Assembly: GCF_014640635.1 (NCBI RefSeq)
Contig: NZ_BMHI01000004.1
Location: forward strand, 248,001-312,000
Source of the DNA: Flexivirga endophytica
GTDB lineage: Bacteria > Actinomycetota > Actinomycetes > Actinomycetales > Dermatophilaceae
Direction: 5' to 3'
DNA: 64,000 nucleotides
Of the stretch, positions 1 through 9,060 are shown piece after piece. Under the pieces are notes generated by a model. It was given only the letters and a program-made list of their open reading frames with translations. It did no database searches and was not told where the DNA came from. Made by a program: the position numbers and the translations under genes. Position 1 is the stretch's first letter; each line of letters opens with the position of its first letter.

Positions 1-674
1 ATCGGCCGCGGTCCTACCTGATGGGACGCCGCTGGCTGACCGACCTGGTCGACCTGGTGGAGCAGGCCGAGCGGGACGGAATCCCCGTGTATGTCGGAGC
101 CGATGACGTCATCGAGGAGATGACCGGATTCCACCTGCACCGTGGCGCACTCGCGTCGATGCATCGGCCTGTGCTGCCGGCATACGGCGAACTCGTGCGG
201 GACGCCCGGCGGGTGCTGGTCCTGGAGGACATCGTCGATCACACCAATGTCGGTGCGATCTTCCGCTCCGCGGCCGCGCTCGGGGTGGACGCGGTGTTGA
301 TCACGCCCCGCTGTGCCGATCCGCTCTATCGCCGCAGCGTGCGGGTATCCATGGGCACCGTGTTCCAGGTGCCGTGGACCCGCATCGAACCGTGGCCGGC
401 CGCCGTCAGTGACCTGCAGGCCGTCGGATTCTCCGTCGCGTCGCTCGCCCTGCGGGAGGACGCGGTCAGCCTGGACGAGCTGGTCGCGGACCTGCCGGAA
501 CGCCTGGCCATCGTGCTCGGCACGGAGGGCGACGGCCTCGGAAGTCGGACCGTGGAGACCAGCGACCTCGTGGTGCGCATCCCGATGTCGGGCGAAGTCG
601 ACTCCCTGAACGTCGCTGCCGCCAGTGCGGTGGTGCTGTGGGCGACACGCCCCGAGAGCCCCAGGGCCCCATAA
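1..674 (+). CDS. TrmH/SpoU family RNA 2'-O-methyltransferase, 5' truncated by the window edge
   Basis: This is the C-terminal part of an SAM-dependent RNA ribose methyltransferase of the SPOUT (TrmH/SpoU) superfamily. The frame is open to the first base, and residues such as RPRSYL precede the first ATG at 21, so the true start lies upstream. Visible family features are the DHTNVGAIFRSA segment (motif 1), IVLGTEGDGL (motif 2) and IPMSGEVDSLNVAAA (motif 3), which form the knotted SAM site. About 220 residues are present; full-length relatives usually have around 270. The target RNA cannot be told from sequence. The stop is TAA at 672-674. The next gene starts 62 nt downstream on the same strand and appears unrelated. 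Confidence 0.85.
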   Translation, partial: RPRSYLMGRRWLTDLVDLVEQAERDGIPVYVGADDVIEEMTGFHLHRGALASMHRPVLPAYGELVRDARRVLVLEDIVDHTNVGAIFRSAAALGVDAVLITPRCADPLYRRSVRVSMGTVFQVPWTRIEPWPAAVSDLQAVGFSVASLALREDAVSLDELVADLPERLAIVLGTEGDGLGSRTVETSDLVVRIPMSGEVDSLNVAAASAVVLWATRPESPRAP

Positions 675-736
675 CCACTTGTCGGGCAGTAGTTTCGGAA
701 GAGTCAAGGCACTTCAGACCGTCCGGAAGGCACGTC

Positions 737-1738
737 ATGGATACCAAGACCTGGTGGATCATCATCGCGATCATCGTGGTGATTCTGATCCTCATCCTCA
801 TCGCGGCATGGCAGGGGAAGCGCCGCAAGGCGGCGCAGCGTGAGGAGGCACACGCGCTGCGCAACAGGGCGCAGGAGAACGAGGGAACGGTCGTGGAGTC
901 CCGCCAACGTGCCGAGACGGCGGAGGAGCAGGCCGAGCGGGCCCGCGCCGAGGCCGAGGAGAAGCAGCGTCGGGCCGATCAGCTCGAAGCCGAGGCTGAG
1001 CACGAGAAGAAGACGGCGGCGGCCGTCGAACGCGACCACCAAGAGACGTTGCGTAAGGCAGACAAGCTCGATCCGGACACACCGACCGACCGGCACGGCA
1101 ACCGTGTCGAGGGCAGCGGGACAGGGCACGACGACGACGGCGGCGTCAGCGCCATTGATCCGGCCACCGGCCGGCCGGCTGAGGAATCCGCACGTCAGCA
1201 GGATCTCCGCGCGGACCGCCCGGCTCAGGCCGAGCGTGCGGTGGGTGACGACCAGGGTCCGCTGCATGGGGAGCGTCCGTTGCACGACGATCGCCCGGTC
1301 CAGGGCGAGCGTGCGGTGGGTGACGACCAGGGTCCGCTGCATGGGGAGCGTCCGTTGCACGATGATCGCCCGGTCCAGGGCGAGCGTGCGGTGGGTGACG
1401 ACCAGGGTCCGCTGCATGGGGAGCGTCCGTTGCACGACGATCGCCCCGGCCACGACGAGCGCGAGACTCGTCCGAGGCACGAGGCGGGCCAGTACCGCCA
1501 GGACGGCCCGGTCCACGACGGGACCGGCGACGTCTCGCGCGATGGCGGCTCCGGGTCCTTCGACGGCGGCGACGGCCAGGAAGCCGGTGCGTCGCAGGCC
1601 GACGGAACCAGTCGTCGGTCGTTCGTGCAGCGCGCCAAGGACGCCGTGAAGGGCGACAAGGGCCCCGAGGACGGCGGTCAGCCCGAGGGCGGCTGGGACC
1701 GTTTCAAGGATGTCGACGGCCCTGACGGACGCCACTGA
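737..1738 (+). CDS. Membrane-anchored coiled-coil protein with 25-residue tandem repeats, unknown function
   Basis: I do not recognise a family. The ATG at 737 is chosen because GGAAGG lies about 8 nt upstream and the protein then begins MDTKTWW directly before a strongly hydrophobic helix (IIIAIIVVILILILIAAW, about residues 8-25). This gives a 333-residue protein. The anchor is followed by a charged Ala/Glu/Arg-rich segment (about residues 35-115) typical of a coiled coil. Next comes a hydrophilic Asp/Gly/Arg-rich region with nearly three exact 25-residue repeats (ERAVGDDQGPLHGERPLHDD core), then a disordered Gly/Asp-rich tail. The frame also opens upstream of 737, but that part overlaps the methyltransferase end and has no ribosome site. 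It is probably a cytoplasm-facing or surface structural protein. Confidence 0.65.
   Translation: MDTKTWWIIIAIIVVILILILIAAWQGKRRKAAQREEAHALRNRAQENEGTVVESRQRAETAEEQAERARAEAEEKQRRADQLEAEAEHEKKTAAAVERDHQETLRKADKLDPDTPTDRHGNRVEGSGTGHDDDGGVSAIDPATGRPAEESARQQDLRADRPAQAERAVGDDQGPLHGERPLHDDRPVQGERAVGDDQGPLHGERPLHDDRPVQGERAVGDDQGPLHGERPLHDDRPGHDERETRPRHEAGQYRQDGPVHDGTGDVSRDGGSGSFDGGDGQEAGASQADGTSRRSFVQRAKDAVKGDKGPEDGGQPEGGWDRFKDVDGPDGRH
1232..1446 (+). repeat. Three tandem copies of a 75-bp in-frame repeat
   Basis: Units begin at 1232, 1307 and 1382; the third is slightly incomplete. The period is 75 bp (25 codons), so copy-number change keeps the reading frame. The copies are almost identical at DNA level, including third codon positions (one visible difference is acgac versus acgat), which points to recent expansion or slippage. 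Confidence 0.9.
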
Positions 1739-1754
1739 GCGCTGACGTCAGAGG

Positions 1755-2294
1755 CTATTTCGCCTGGTAGGACGCCGTGATGACACCACGGGCGAGCAGA
1801 TTGCCGCCCGTGGTGAACATCGTGACAGCGGGACTCGCGGAGTCGTCCAGGCCCAGGTCGTCGCCCACCGCGTGGACGGCGAACATGTAGCGGTGCGGCC
1901 GGTCGCCGACCGGCGGTGCCGCACCGTCATACGCCTTGTCACCGAAGTCGTTCCGGACGTGGAACGCGCCGGCGGGCAGGTTCTTGCCGTCACCCGCGCC
2001 GAGGTCGAGGGAGGTCACGTCGGCCGGTATGCCGAGCAGCAGCCAGTGCCAGAAACCGCTCGGTGTTGGCGCATCGGGGTCGAAGCAGGTGACGACATAC
2101 CCCTTGGTGCCTTCCGGGGCGCCGGACCAGGACAGCTGGGGCGAGGTGTTGCCACCGGTGAATCCCCAGTTGTTGTAGACCTGTTCGTTGGGCAGGGTGT
2201 CCCCGTCGGCGAACGTCTCGCTGGTCACCGTGAGCGACGCGGTCTGCGGCAGCAGGGAGTAGGGGTCAGGGGCTTCAGGGCGTTCGAGATCCAT
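1755..2294 (-). CDS. YbhB/YbcL family Raf kinase inhibitor-like protein (PEBP fold)
   Basis: A 179-residue protein of the phosphatidylethanolamine-binding protein superfamily. It shows the usual bacterial landmarks: TSETFADGDTLP near residue 25, GGNTSPQLSWSGAPEGTKG, a CFDPDAPTPSGFWHW segment carrying the conserved DPDAP and the ligand-pocket His, and GDRPHRYMFAVHAV. Length is typical. It is probably cytoplasmic, since no signal peptide is seen. The bacterial ligand is generally unknown. The gene reads toward the repeat-protein gene and is followed upstream by the LLM flavin enzyme on the same strand (13 nt gap), so the two may be co-transcribed. Confidence 0.9.
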   Translation of the reverse strand: MDLERPEAPDPYSLLPQTASLTVTSETFADGDTLPNEQVYNNWGFTGGNTSPQLSWSGAPEGTKGYVVTCFDPDAPTPSGFWHWLLLGIPADVTSLDLGAGDGKNLPAGAFHVRNDFGDKAYDGAAPPVGDRPHRYMFAVHAVGDDLGLDDSASPAVTMFTTGGNLLARGVITASYQAK

Positions 2295-2307
2295 GACTCC
2301 AACGTAC

Positions 2308-3372
2308 TTACGCTGCGCACGCTGCGCGAGCGGCCTCGGCGATGAGCGTGTACGACGCCTGCCGCTCCGACGGATCGTGCACGTTGGTCGTGATCATCAA
2401 CTCGTCGGCACCGCAGGACCGGGCCCGCGCGGTGATGCCGGCGTAGACCTCGTCCGGCGTGCCGGCCGTGACGAAACGCCCCAGCCCGTCGACCAGATGT
2501 TGCTCGATTTCGGTCCATTCGTGCGCCACTGCCTCCTCGGGCGTGGGTAACGGCCCCGGCCGGTTCTGCCGCAAACGGACGGTGGACAGCGCTGCCGCGC
2601 GCTCGAGTTCGCTTGCGCGCTGGGGTGTTTCGGCTGCGATTGCGGAGACCGCGAGCATGCTGTGCGGCTCCGTCAGACCGTCGGGCCGGGCGTTCGGCTG
2701 GAAAGCGTTGCGGTAGGCGTCGAAGGCGTCCGTCGGGTCGACACTCCCGAAATGGCCGGCGAAGGCGAAGTTGGTGCCGAGCAGGCCGGCGGCCTGGGCG
2801 CCATACATGCTGGAGCCGAGGATCCAGATCGGCGGCAGCGGCACGTCGGTGGGCTGCGCGCTGATCGGGGCGAACGGGTGGTCGTCGGGGAAGCCGTCGA
2901 CATACGCACGGAGTTCGGCGTACTGCTGCGGGAAGTCGTCAGCCGCCAGCGCCTCCTTGCTGCGGCGCAGCGCGAAGGCGGTCAACTGGTCGGTGCCGGG
3001 TGCCCGGCCGAGTCCGAGATCGATGCGGTGCGGATGCAGAGCTTCCAGCACCCGGAACGTCTCCGCCACCTGCAACGGAGCGTGGTTCGGCAACATGATG
3101 CCGCCTGCGCCGACCCGGATGCGCTGCGTGGCTGCCGCGATCGTCGCGATCATGACGACTGGCGAGGAGCTGGCGACGCTGGGCAGATTGTGGTGCTCGG
3201 CGACCCAATACCGTTGATAGTCAAGGGATTCAGTGTGTTGGGCGAGTGCGATGCTCTCCTGTAGCGCGTCCGAAGCGGTGCGGCCTGCGGCGATGGGGGA
3301 GAGATCCAGCACGGAAAGGGGTATGGCGGCATCAGTCACGTCTCCTGCAACACCGACCGTTGGCTCCGGCAT
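2308..3372 (-). CDS. LLM class flavin-dependent oxidoreductase (luciferase-like monooxygenase)
   Basis: A 354-residue bacterial luciferase-like (LLM) TIM-barrel protein of the MsnO8-type subgroup. It begins with PLSVLDLSPI after a short N-terminal extension. It continues with YWVAEHHNLPSVASSSP, the typical EHH signature, and IRVGAGGIMLPNHAPLQVAE, then LGLGRAPGTD. These segments shape the reduced flavin site. The substrate is not predictable. The start at 3372 is the first ATG; a slightly later start near the conserved core cannot be excluded. It sits divergently from plsC with 45 nt between the starts, so both promoters share that short gap. Confidence 0.88.
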   Translation of the reverse strand: MPEPTVGVAGDVTDAAIPLSVLDLSPIAAGRTASDALQESIALAQHTESLDYQRYWVAEHHNLPSVASSSPVVMIATIAAATQRIRVGAGGIMLPNHAPLQVAETFRVLEALHPHRIDLGLGRAPGTDQLTAFALRRSKEALAADDFPQQYAELRAYVDGFPDDHPFAPISAQPTDVPLPPIWILGSSMYGAQAAGLLGTNFAFAGHFGSVDPTDAFDAYRNAFQPNARPDGLTEPHSMLAVSAIAAETPQRASELERAAALSTVRLRQNRPGPLPTPEEAVAHEWTEIEQHLVDGLGRFVTAGTPDEVYAGITARARSCGADELMITTNVHDPSERQASYTLIAEAARAACAA

Positions 3373-3417
3373 TCCACGGGTCGGACGGGCAAGCTACGAG
3401 TCGGTAGGGTTCGCCAG

Positions 3418-4185
3418 ATGGAACCCATCTATTCCGGCGTCATCAACTTCGCGCGGGGCGTCTTCGCCGTGCAGGGATTGAAGTTCGAACGCACCGGCTC
3501 CGAGAACATCCCACGCACCGGCGGAGCGGTGATCGCGATGAATCACATCGGCTATTTCGACTTCTCCTACGCCGGCTACTCGGCGCGTGACGTCGGACGG
3601 CTGGTGCGTTTCATGGCCAAGAAGGACGTCTTCGACCACCCGGTCTCCGGTCCGCTGATGCGCGGCATGAAGCACATCCCGGTGGATCGTTCGGCGGGCG
3701 CGGGTGCTTACCGGGCGGCCGTCGACGCGCTGCGCAGCGGTGAGCTGATCGGTGTCTTCCCCGAGACGACCATCTCCAGGTCGTTCGAGTTGCGTGACTT
3801 CAAGTCGGGTGCGGTCCGTATGGCGCAGGAGGCGGGTGTGCCGGTCATCCCGTTGATCATCTGGGGTTCCCAGCGGGTGTGGACCAAGGGACAGCCGCGC
3901 AACATGCGGCGGCCCAAGGTGCCGATCCGGCTGGATGTCGGTCCGCCGATCCACATCGCGGCCGACGCGGACGTCGACGGTGAGACGTCGGCACTGCGTG
4001 CGCGGATGGAGACGATGCTGCACGCGGTGCAGGAGGCCTACGAGCCGTTGACCGGAGACGATCTGAAGTATCTGCCCGCGCGGCTGGGTGGCACCGCTCC
4101 GACCTTGGAGGAGGCCAACGCCATGGACGCGGAGGAAGCCAAGGAGAAGGCTGCCAAGCGCGCCGCGAAGCGTCGCATTGAGTAG
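3418..4185 (+). CDS. 1-acyl-sn-glycerol-3-phosphate acyltransferase (PlsC family)
   Basis: A 255-residue lysophospholipid acyltransferase. The catalytic block NHX4D is visible as MNHIGYFDFS (about residues 41-50). The glycerol-phosphate-binding segment is GVFPETTISRSFELRDFKSG, and the pocket motif VPVIPLIIWGSQRVW follows. The C-terminus is Lys/Arg/Glu-rich (EEAKEKAAKRAAKRR), a common tail in actinobacterial members. It would acylate lysophosphatidate at the membrane to give phosphatidate, although actinobacterial paralogues often have other acceptors. It is transcribed on its own, divergent from the LLM gene. Confidence 0.9.
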   Translation: MEPIYSGVINFARGVFAVQGLKFERTGSENIPRTGGAVIAMNHIGYFDFSYAGYSARDVGRLVRFMAKKDVFDHPVSGPLMRGMKHIPVDRSAGAGAYRAAVDALRSGELIGVFPETTISRSFELRDFKSGAVRMAQEAGVPVIPLIIWGSQRVWTKGQPRNMRRPKVPIRLDVGPPIHIAADADVDGETSALRARMETMLHAVQEAYEPLTGDDLKYLPARLGGTAPTLEEANAMDAEEAKEKAAKRAAKRRIE

Positions 4186-4307
4186 GCCGTGAGGCGCCGC
4201 ATTGAGTAACCGGCGAGGAACGAGCCGGTGTATCGAAACGAACGAGCGGCCGTATCGAAATGAGTTGACGTCGACGGGTTGTCGGTCGTCGGAGGCAGGC
4301 TGACAGC

Positions 4308-6395
4308 ATGAGTTCCGTGACTGCTCCGACGATCGAATCCGCCGCCGCCGAAGTGCTCGACGTCCTGGCCGGCCCGGGCGCGACCTTGCGCGACGGCCAG
4401 CTCGAGGCGCTGCAGGCGTTGACCCGACCGGGTGCGCGCGTGCTGGTGGTGCAGGCGACTGGTTGGGGCAAGTCCGCCGTCTACTGGATCGCCACCTCCT
4501 GGCTGCGGGCGCAGGGACGCGGGCCGACCCTGGTGATCTCCCCGCTGCTGTCGCTGATGCGTGACCAGGTCGCCGCCGCTGAGCGGGCCGGGCTGCGGGC
4601 CGCGACGCTCAACAGCTCCAACATCGGCCAGTGGCAGCAGATCGAGGAGGACCTCGCGGCCGGGTCGATCGACGTGCTGCTGGTGTCGCCGGAGCGGCTG
4701 GCCAACCCGACCTTCGGCGCGCGGGTGATGCAGTCACTCACCGGTGCGCTCGGCCTGGTCGTCGTCGACGAGGCGCATTCGGTGTCCGACTGGGGGCACG
4801 ACTTCCGGCCCGACTACCGCCGGGTCACCGACGTGTTGCGCAAGCTCAACCCGCAGACGCCGGTGCTCGCGACGACCGCGACGGCCAATCGCCGGGTAGT
4901 CGACGACATCGCTTCCCAGTTCGGCGATCACACCGTCGTGCTGCGCGGTCCGCTGGCCCGCGCCAGCCTCCAGCTGGCGGTGCTGCCGCAGTTGGACCCG
5001 CTGCAACGATTCGCGTGGGTCGTCGACCACCTGCCACAGCTGCCGGGATCCGGCATCGTCTACACCCTCACCGTCGCCGACGCGGAGCGGCTGACCGAGG
5101 CCATCCGCAGCAGGTATGGCGCGGACGCGCCGGTCGCGGCATACACCGGCCAACTGGACTCCGACTCCCGTGAAGCGCTCGAGGAGGACCTGCGCGGCAA
5201 TCGGGTCAAGGCGCTGGTCGCGACGTCGGCCCTCGGTATGGGCTATGACAAGCCGGACCTGGGGTTCGTCATACACGTCGGTGCTCCGCCGTCTCCGGTG
5301 TCCTACTACCAGCAGGTCGGCCGTGCCGGCCGCGCGATCGACCATGCGCTGGTGGCTCTGTTGCCGTCCGCCGGCGATGACGGCGTGTGGGACTACTTCG
5401 CGACCGCGACCATCCCCAAGGAGCCGCAGGTGCGGCGGCTGCTCGACGCGCTCGGCGGTGCCGAGCAACCCATGTCCGTTCCACAGCTGGAGGCCGAGAG
5501 CGGCCTGCGCCGCACCAAGGTCGACCTGCTGCTCAAGCAACTCGCGGTCGACGGCATCACCGAGCGCACCGCCGACGGCTGGACCGCCACCGGCACGCCG
5601 TGGAGCTACGACCAGGAGCACTACGACGGAGTCCTGGCGGTCCGGCGCCGCGAGGCGGACATCATGCGCAGCTACATCCGCGGTGACCAGTGCCTGATGC
5701 AGCTGTTGCAGCAATCGCTGGACGACCCGGAGGCGGAGCCGTGCGGCCGCTGCTCGGTGTGCCTGGGCCGGCTGCCCGAGCCGCTGCGGCCCGATCCCGC
5801 GGCCGAGACCGTGGCGGGCGTGCGTCAGCTGCTGCGTTCCCAGCAGCAGGTCCTCGAGCCGCGCAAGATGTGGCCCGGCGGCGCGTTCGGGCGGCGGGGC
5901 CGGATCCCTGCCGGTGAAGCGGCCGAGGAGGGACGGGTGATCGTCCATGCGGACGCCGCCGAGTGGGGCGACCTGCTCGCCGGTGCGCTGCGCTCGGATG
6001 CGCCGCCACCTGCCGAGCTCCTGGACGCGTGTGTGCGCACGTTGGCCCAGTGGACATGGAGTGAGCGGCCGGAGTCGATCGTGGCGCTGAGCGCGGCCGG
6101 TCATCCGCAGCTGGTCGGCGGTGTCGCGGACGCGCTCGGCTCCGCGGGTCGCCTGCCCGTGCAACGCTGGGCGGTCGACGGCACACCACCGGCGGATGCC
6201 ACCTCGGTCGACGAGGCGACCTTCTGGCGGGACGCGCTCGAGCGCAGCGAGTTGCCGGATGTCGCCGGCCGCGCGGTGCTGCTGGTGATCGACGCCTCCG
6301 CCTCCGGCTGGGTCGTGACGGTGGCCGCGGCTGCACTGCGTATGGCGGGCGCTCGCGTCATACTCCCGCTGTTGCTTCATCGCTCTATCGGCTGA
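4308..6395 (+). CDS. RecQ-like ATP-dependent DNA helicase with C-terminal phosphoribosyltransferase-like domain
   Basis: A 695-residue superfamily 2 helicase. The N-terminal core shows the Q/motif-I region LRDGQLEALQAL, Walker A ATGWGKSAVYW, motif II VVVDEAHSVSDWGHDFRPDY, motif III LATTATAN and motif VI QQVGRAGRA. A winged-helix-like region and a four-Cys zinc element (QCLMQLLQ...CGRCSVC, about residues 460-480) follow. The last 200 residues contain LLVIDASASGWVVTVAAAALRMAGA, resembling a phosphoribosyltransferase PRPP loop; this extension is common in actinobacterial RecQ-like proteins. The predicted role is 3'-5' unwinding in DNA repair. The AAA of Walker A is replaced by ATG, which is usual for this branch. 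Confidence 0.9.
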   Translation: MSSVTAPTIESAAAEVLDVLAGPGATLRDGQLEALQALTRPGARVLVVQATGWGKSAVYWIATSWLRAQGRGPTLVISPLLSLMRDQVAAAERAGLRAATLNSSNIGQWQQIEEDLAAGSIDVLLVSPERLANPTFGARVMQSLTGALGLVVVDEAHSVSDWGHDFRPDYRRVTDVLRKLNPQTPVLATTATANRRVVDDIASQFGDHTVVLRGPLARASLQLAVLPQLDPLQRFAWVVDHLPQLPGSGIVYTLTVADAERLTEAIRSRYGADAPVAAYTGQLDSDSREALEEDLRGNRVKALVATSALGMGYDKPDLGFVIHVGAPPSPVSYYQQVGRAGRAIDHALVALLPSAGDDGVWDYFATATIPKEPQVRRLLDALGGAEQPMSVPQLEAESGLRRTKVDLLLKQLAVDGITERTADGWTATGTPWSYDQEHYDGVLAVRRREADIMRSYIRGDQCLMQLLQQSLDDPEAEPCGRCSVCLGRLPEPLRPDPAAETVAGVRQLLRSQQQVLEPRKMWPGGAFGRRGRIPAGEAAEEGRVIVHADAAEWGDLLAGALRSDAPPPAELLDACVRTLAQWTWSERPESIVALSAAGHPQLVGGVADALGSAGRLPVQRWAVDGTPPADATSVDEATFWRDALERSELPDVAGRAVLLVIDASASGWVVTVAAAALRMAGARVILPLLLHRSIG

Positions 6396-6457
6396 CGCCA
6401 CCGGTGGTTGGCCGGCGGTTCACGGGATTGCCCGAGTCGTCCGGTAGCTTCAGAAGC

Positions 6458-7504
6458 ATGCGAGCACTCACAGTCATTCCTGGACGATCCGACAGCCTGG
6501 CGGTGGAGGACATGCCCGCACCGGACACCGCGCTGGGCGACGTGTTGGTCGACGGCGTCGCCGTCGGCGTGTGCGGCACCGATCACGAGCTCTCCCAGGG
6601 TGATTACGGTTGGGCTCCGGAGGGTTCGGAGCGCCTGATCCTTGGACACGAGTCGCTCGGCCGGGTGCGCGAAGCACCGGACGGGAGTGGTTTCGCAGCC
6701 GGCGACCTGATCGTCGGTGTGGTCCGGATGCCCGACCCGAAACCGTGCGGCGCCTGCGCACACGGGGAGTGGGACATGTGCCGCAACGGCGAATACACCG
6801 AGCACGGCATCAAGTCGCTGCACGGATTCGCCGCAGAGCAGTGGCGAGTGCGTTCCGAGCACGCCGTGAAGCTGGACCAGGCGCTGGAGTCGGTGGGCAT
6901 GCTGATGGAGCCGACCACCGTCGTCGCCAAGGCGTGGGAGCAGGTCGACCGCATCGGCGGCCGCGCCTGGTTCGAGCCGAAGTCGGTGCTGATCACCGGC
7001 GCGGGGCCGATCGGACTGCTCGCGGCAATGATCGGCGCCCAGCGTGGGCTGGACGTGCACGTGCTCGATCGGGTGAATGACGGGCCGAAGCCGCAATTGG
7101 TCGAGGACCTCGGCGCCCGCTACCACAGCGAACCTGCCGACAAGGTGATCGACGAGATCCAACCGGACGTCATCATCGAGGGCACCGGCGCGACCCCGGT
7201 GGTCAACGCGGTGCTGGCCAACCCGAAGCCGTATGCCATCACGATCCTCACCGGGATCTCGGATCCCGGCGAGACGGAGACGGTCGATCTCGGCACCATC
7301 AACCGCACGGCGGTGCTGGGCAACAGCGCCGTGGCGGGCTCGGTCAACGCCAACCTGCGGCACTACGAAGCCGCCGCCGAAGCGTTGGCTGCTGCCGATC
7401 TCGGCTGGCTGGAGCGGCTGGTCACCCGCCGTGTCCCGTTGGAGAAGTTCGCTGAGGCGTTCACGCCGCAGGACGACGACGTCAAGGTCGTGCTGACACT
7501 CTGA
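6458..7504 (+). CDS. Glucose 1-dehydrogenase-like zinc-dependent MDR dehydrogenase
   Basis: A 348-residue medium-chain dehydrogenase. The ATG at 6458 is preferred over an upstream in-frame GTG because the protein then begins MRALTVIPG, as relatives do. Catalytic zinc ligands are suggested by CGTDHEL and GHESLGR. The segment CGACAHGEWDMC may carry part of a structural zinc site. ITGAGPIGLLAAMIGAQRG is the Rossmann dinucleotide fingerprint. The EHGIKSLHGFAAEQW segment and overall length match the glucose 1-dehydrogenase branch (beta-D-glucose + NAD(P)+ to gluconolactone). Substrate is inferred from family resemblance only. The gene starts 62 nt after the helicase on the same strand and seems independently transcribed. 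Confidence 0.8.
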   Translation: MRALTVIPGRSDSLAVEDMPAPDTALGDVLVDGVAVGVCGTDHELSQGDYGWAPEGSERLILGHESLGRVREAPDGSGFAAGDLIVGVVRMPDPKPCGACAHGEWDMCRNGEYTEHGIKSLHGFAAEQWRVRSEHAVKLDQALESVGMLMEPTTVVAKAWEQVDRIGGRAWFEPKSVLITGAGPIGLLAAMIGAQRGLDVHVLDRVNDGPKPQLVEDLGARYHSEPADKVIDEIQPDVIIEGTGATPVVNAVLANPKPYAITILTGISDPGETETVDLGTINRTAVLGNSAVAGSVNANLRHYEAAAEALAAADLGWLERLVTRRVPLEKFAEAFTPQDDDVKVVLTL

Positions 7505-7644
7505 CCCGGTCCTGCGACGGCGATGTCACACCTCTCGGGAAGAATGGATCAGTGAAGTTCGATCAGCACAGGCTCAGGTGGCCTGAGATGCGTCGGCGTT
7601 GGAGGGAGCTTGCGACCCACAACGCCGACGGAACGTAGGCCCCT

Positions 7645-9036
7645 GTGCGTTCTACGGCCAGCATCATGCATCTGGACCTCGATGCATTCTTCGCGGCCGT
7701 CGAGCAGCGGGACAAGCCGTCGTTGCGCGGCAAGCCGGTGTGTGTGGGTGGCATCGGAGCACGCGGGGTCGTCGCCACCGCGTCCTACGAAGCACGACGT
7801 TTCGGGGCGCGTTCGGCCATGCCGACTGCCGAGGCCCGTCGTCGTTGCCCGTCGGGCACGGCGTTCCTCTATCCGCGTGGCGACGCCTACCGGGCGTCCA
7901 GCCGGATCGTGATGGACATTCTGCGCAGCGTGTCGCCGGTCGTGGAGCAGGTGAGCGTCGACGAGGCGTATGTCGACCTGGCCGCCGGTGCCGACCTGGA
8001 CCTCAGCCCTGAGGGAGTCCGCACGGTGGCGCAACGGTTGATCGACGAAATCCGTGCAGCCACAGGCGGATTGACGGCATCCGCCGGTGTCGGGACCTCG
8101 AAGATGCTTGCCAAGATCGGCTCCGAGCTCGAAAAGCCCGCCGGACTCGTCGTCGTGCCGCCCGGTCGTGAGTTGCAGCTGCTCGCCCCGCTGTCGGTGC
8201 GGGTGGTCAGCGGCATCGGCCCCGCCACCGAGGCTCGGTTGCGCAGCTTCGGGGTCGAGACCGTCGCCGACCTACAGCGGATGGAGCGCACCGACCTGGT
8301 GAGCATCTTCGGGTCCGCACAGGGCGGCAGCCTGCACGAGTTGGCCCGGGCGCACGACGACCGCGAGGTCGTCGTGGAGCGCGAGGCCAAGAGTGTGTCG
8401 GCGGAGGAGACCTTCGAGCACGACGTCGTGGACCGCGAGGTGCTCGACGCTGAGCTGGTCAGCCTCGCCCGGCGGACCGCTGCTCGCCTCGGCAAGTCCG
8501 CCGCTTTTGCCCGGACGGTCACGATCAAGGTCCGGCAGCACGACTTCGCGACCTCGACGCGGTCCGAGACGCTGCTGCACCCGACCGGCGACGCGGGCGT
8601 CATCTTGGATGTCGCCCGGCGGTTGCTCGCCGGGGTCGATGTGTCGAACGGCTTGCGCCTGTTGGGTGTCGGCGTCTCGGGGTTGGGCACGCACGCCCAG
8701 GAACAACTGCGGTTCGACCCACCGGACGACGCACCCGCGGCACAACCGCCGCTCGACGGTGCGGACATCGATGCAGCCGACGCCGAAGTGCCGGCGACCC
8801 CTGCCGGCGACGTGCGGCGGACACCCGGGCCGGCGGCATACAGCGGTGACGGCCCGCCGACCTGGTGGCCGGGGCAGGACATCGCGCACACCGAGCACGG
8901 AGCCGGCTGGGTCTGGGGCAGTGGCCTCGGGCGCGTGACGGTGCGTTTCGAGGGCCCGACGACGGCGCCCGGCCGCGTGCGGACCTTCGCCGCGGACGAC
9001 CCCGAGCTGCGCAAGGCCGACCCACCACAGTGGTGA
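7645..9036 (+). CDS. dinB: DNA polymerase IV (Y-family, DinB)
   Basis: A 463-residue translesion polymerase. Its N-terminus reads MHLDLDAFFAAVEQ (metal-binding Asp), followed by GVVATASYEARRFGARSAM and the YxSVDEAY-type active site VSVDEAYVDL. The thumb helix-hairpin-helix includes VSGIGPATEARLRSFGVETV, and the little-finger domain has FARTVTIKVR. A C-terminal extension (DIAHTEHGAGWVWGSGLGRVT) is characteristic of actinobacterial DinB. The start is GTG 7645 or ATG 7666; the latter begins MHLDLDAFF and would also give a normal protein. No beta-clamp motif could be assigned with confidence. It is followed 24 nt later by a methyltransferase gene. Confidence 0.93.
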   Translation: MRSTASIMHLDLDAFFAAVEQRDKPSLRGKPVCVGGIGARGVVATASYEARRFGARSAMPTAEARRRCPSGTAFLYPRGDAYRASSRIVMDILRSVSPVVEQVSVDEAYVDLAAGADLDLSPEGVRTVAQRLIDEIRAATGGLTASAGVGTSKMLAKIGSELEKPAGLVVVPPGRELQLLAPLSVRVVSGIGPATEARLRSFGVETVADLQRMERTDLVSIFGSAQGGSLHELARAHDDREVVVEREAKSVSAEETFEHDVVDREVLDAELVSLARRTAARLGKSAAFARTVTIKVRQHDFATSTRSETLLHPTGDAGVILDVARRLLAGVDVSNGLRLLGVGVSGLGTHAQEQLRFDPPDDAPAAQPPLDGADIDAADAEVPATPAGDVRRTPGPAAYSGDGPPTWWPGQDIAHTEHGAGWVWGSGLGRVTVRFEGPTTAPGRVRTFAADDPELRKADPPQW

Positions 9037-9060
9037 AAACCGGTTGACCGCGGCGGCACG

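Noticed and set aside
1232-1446. Possible CRISPR array
   Set aside because: The copies are contiguous without spacers, in frame inside a coding region.
4734-6401. Minus-strand frame opposite the RecQ-like helicase
   Set aside because: It lacks recognisable domains and covers a gene with all helicase motifs.
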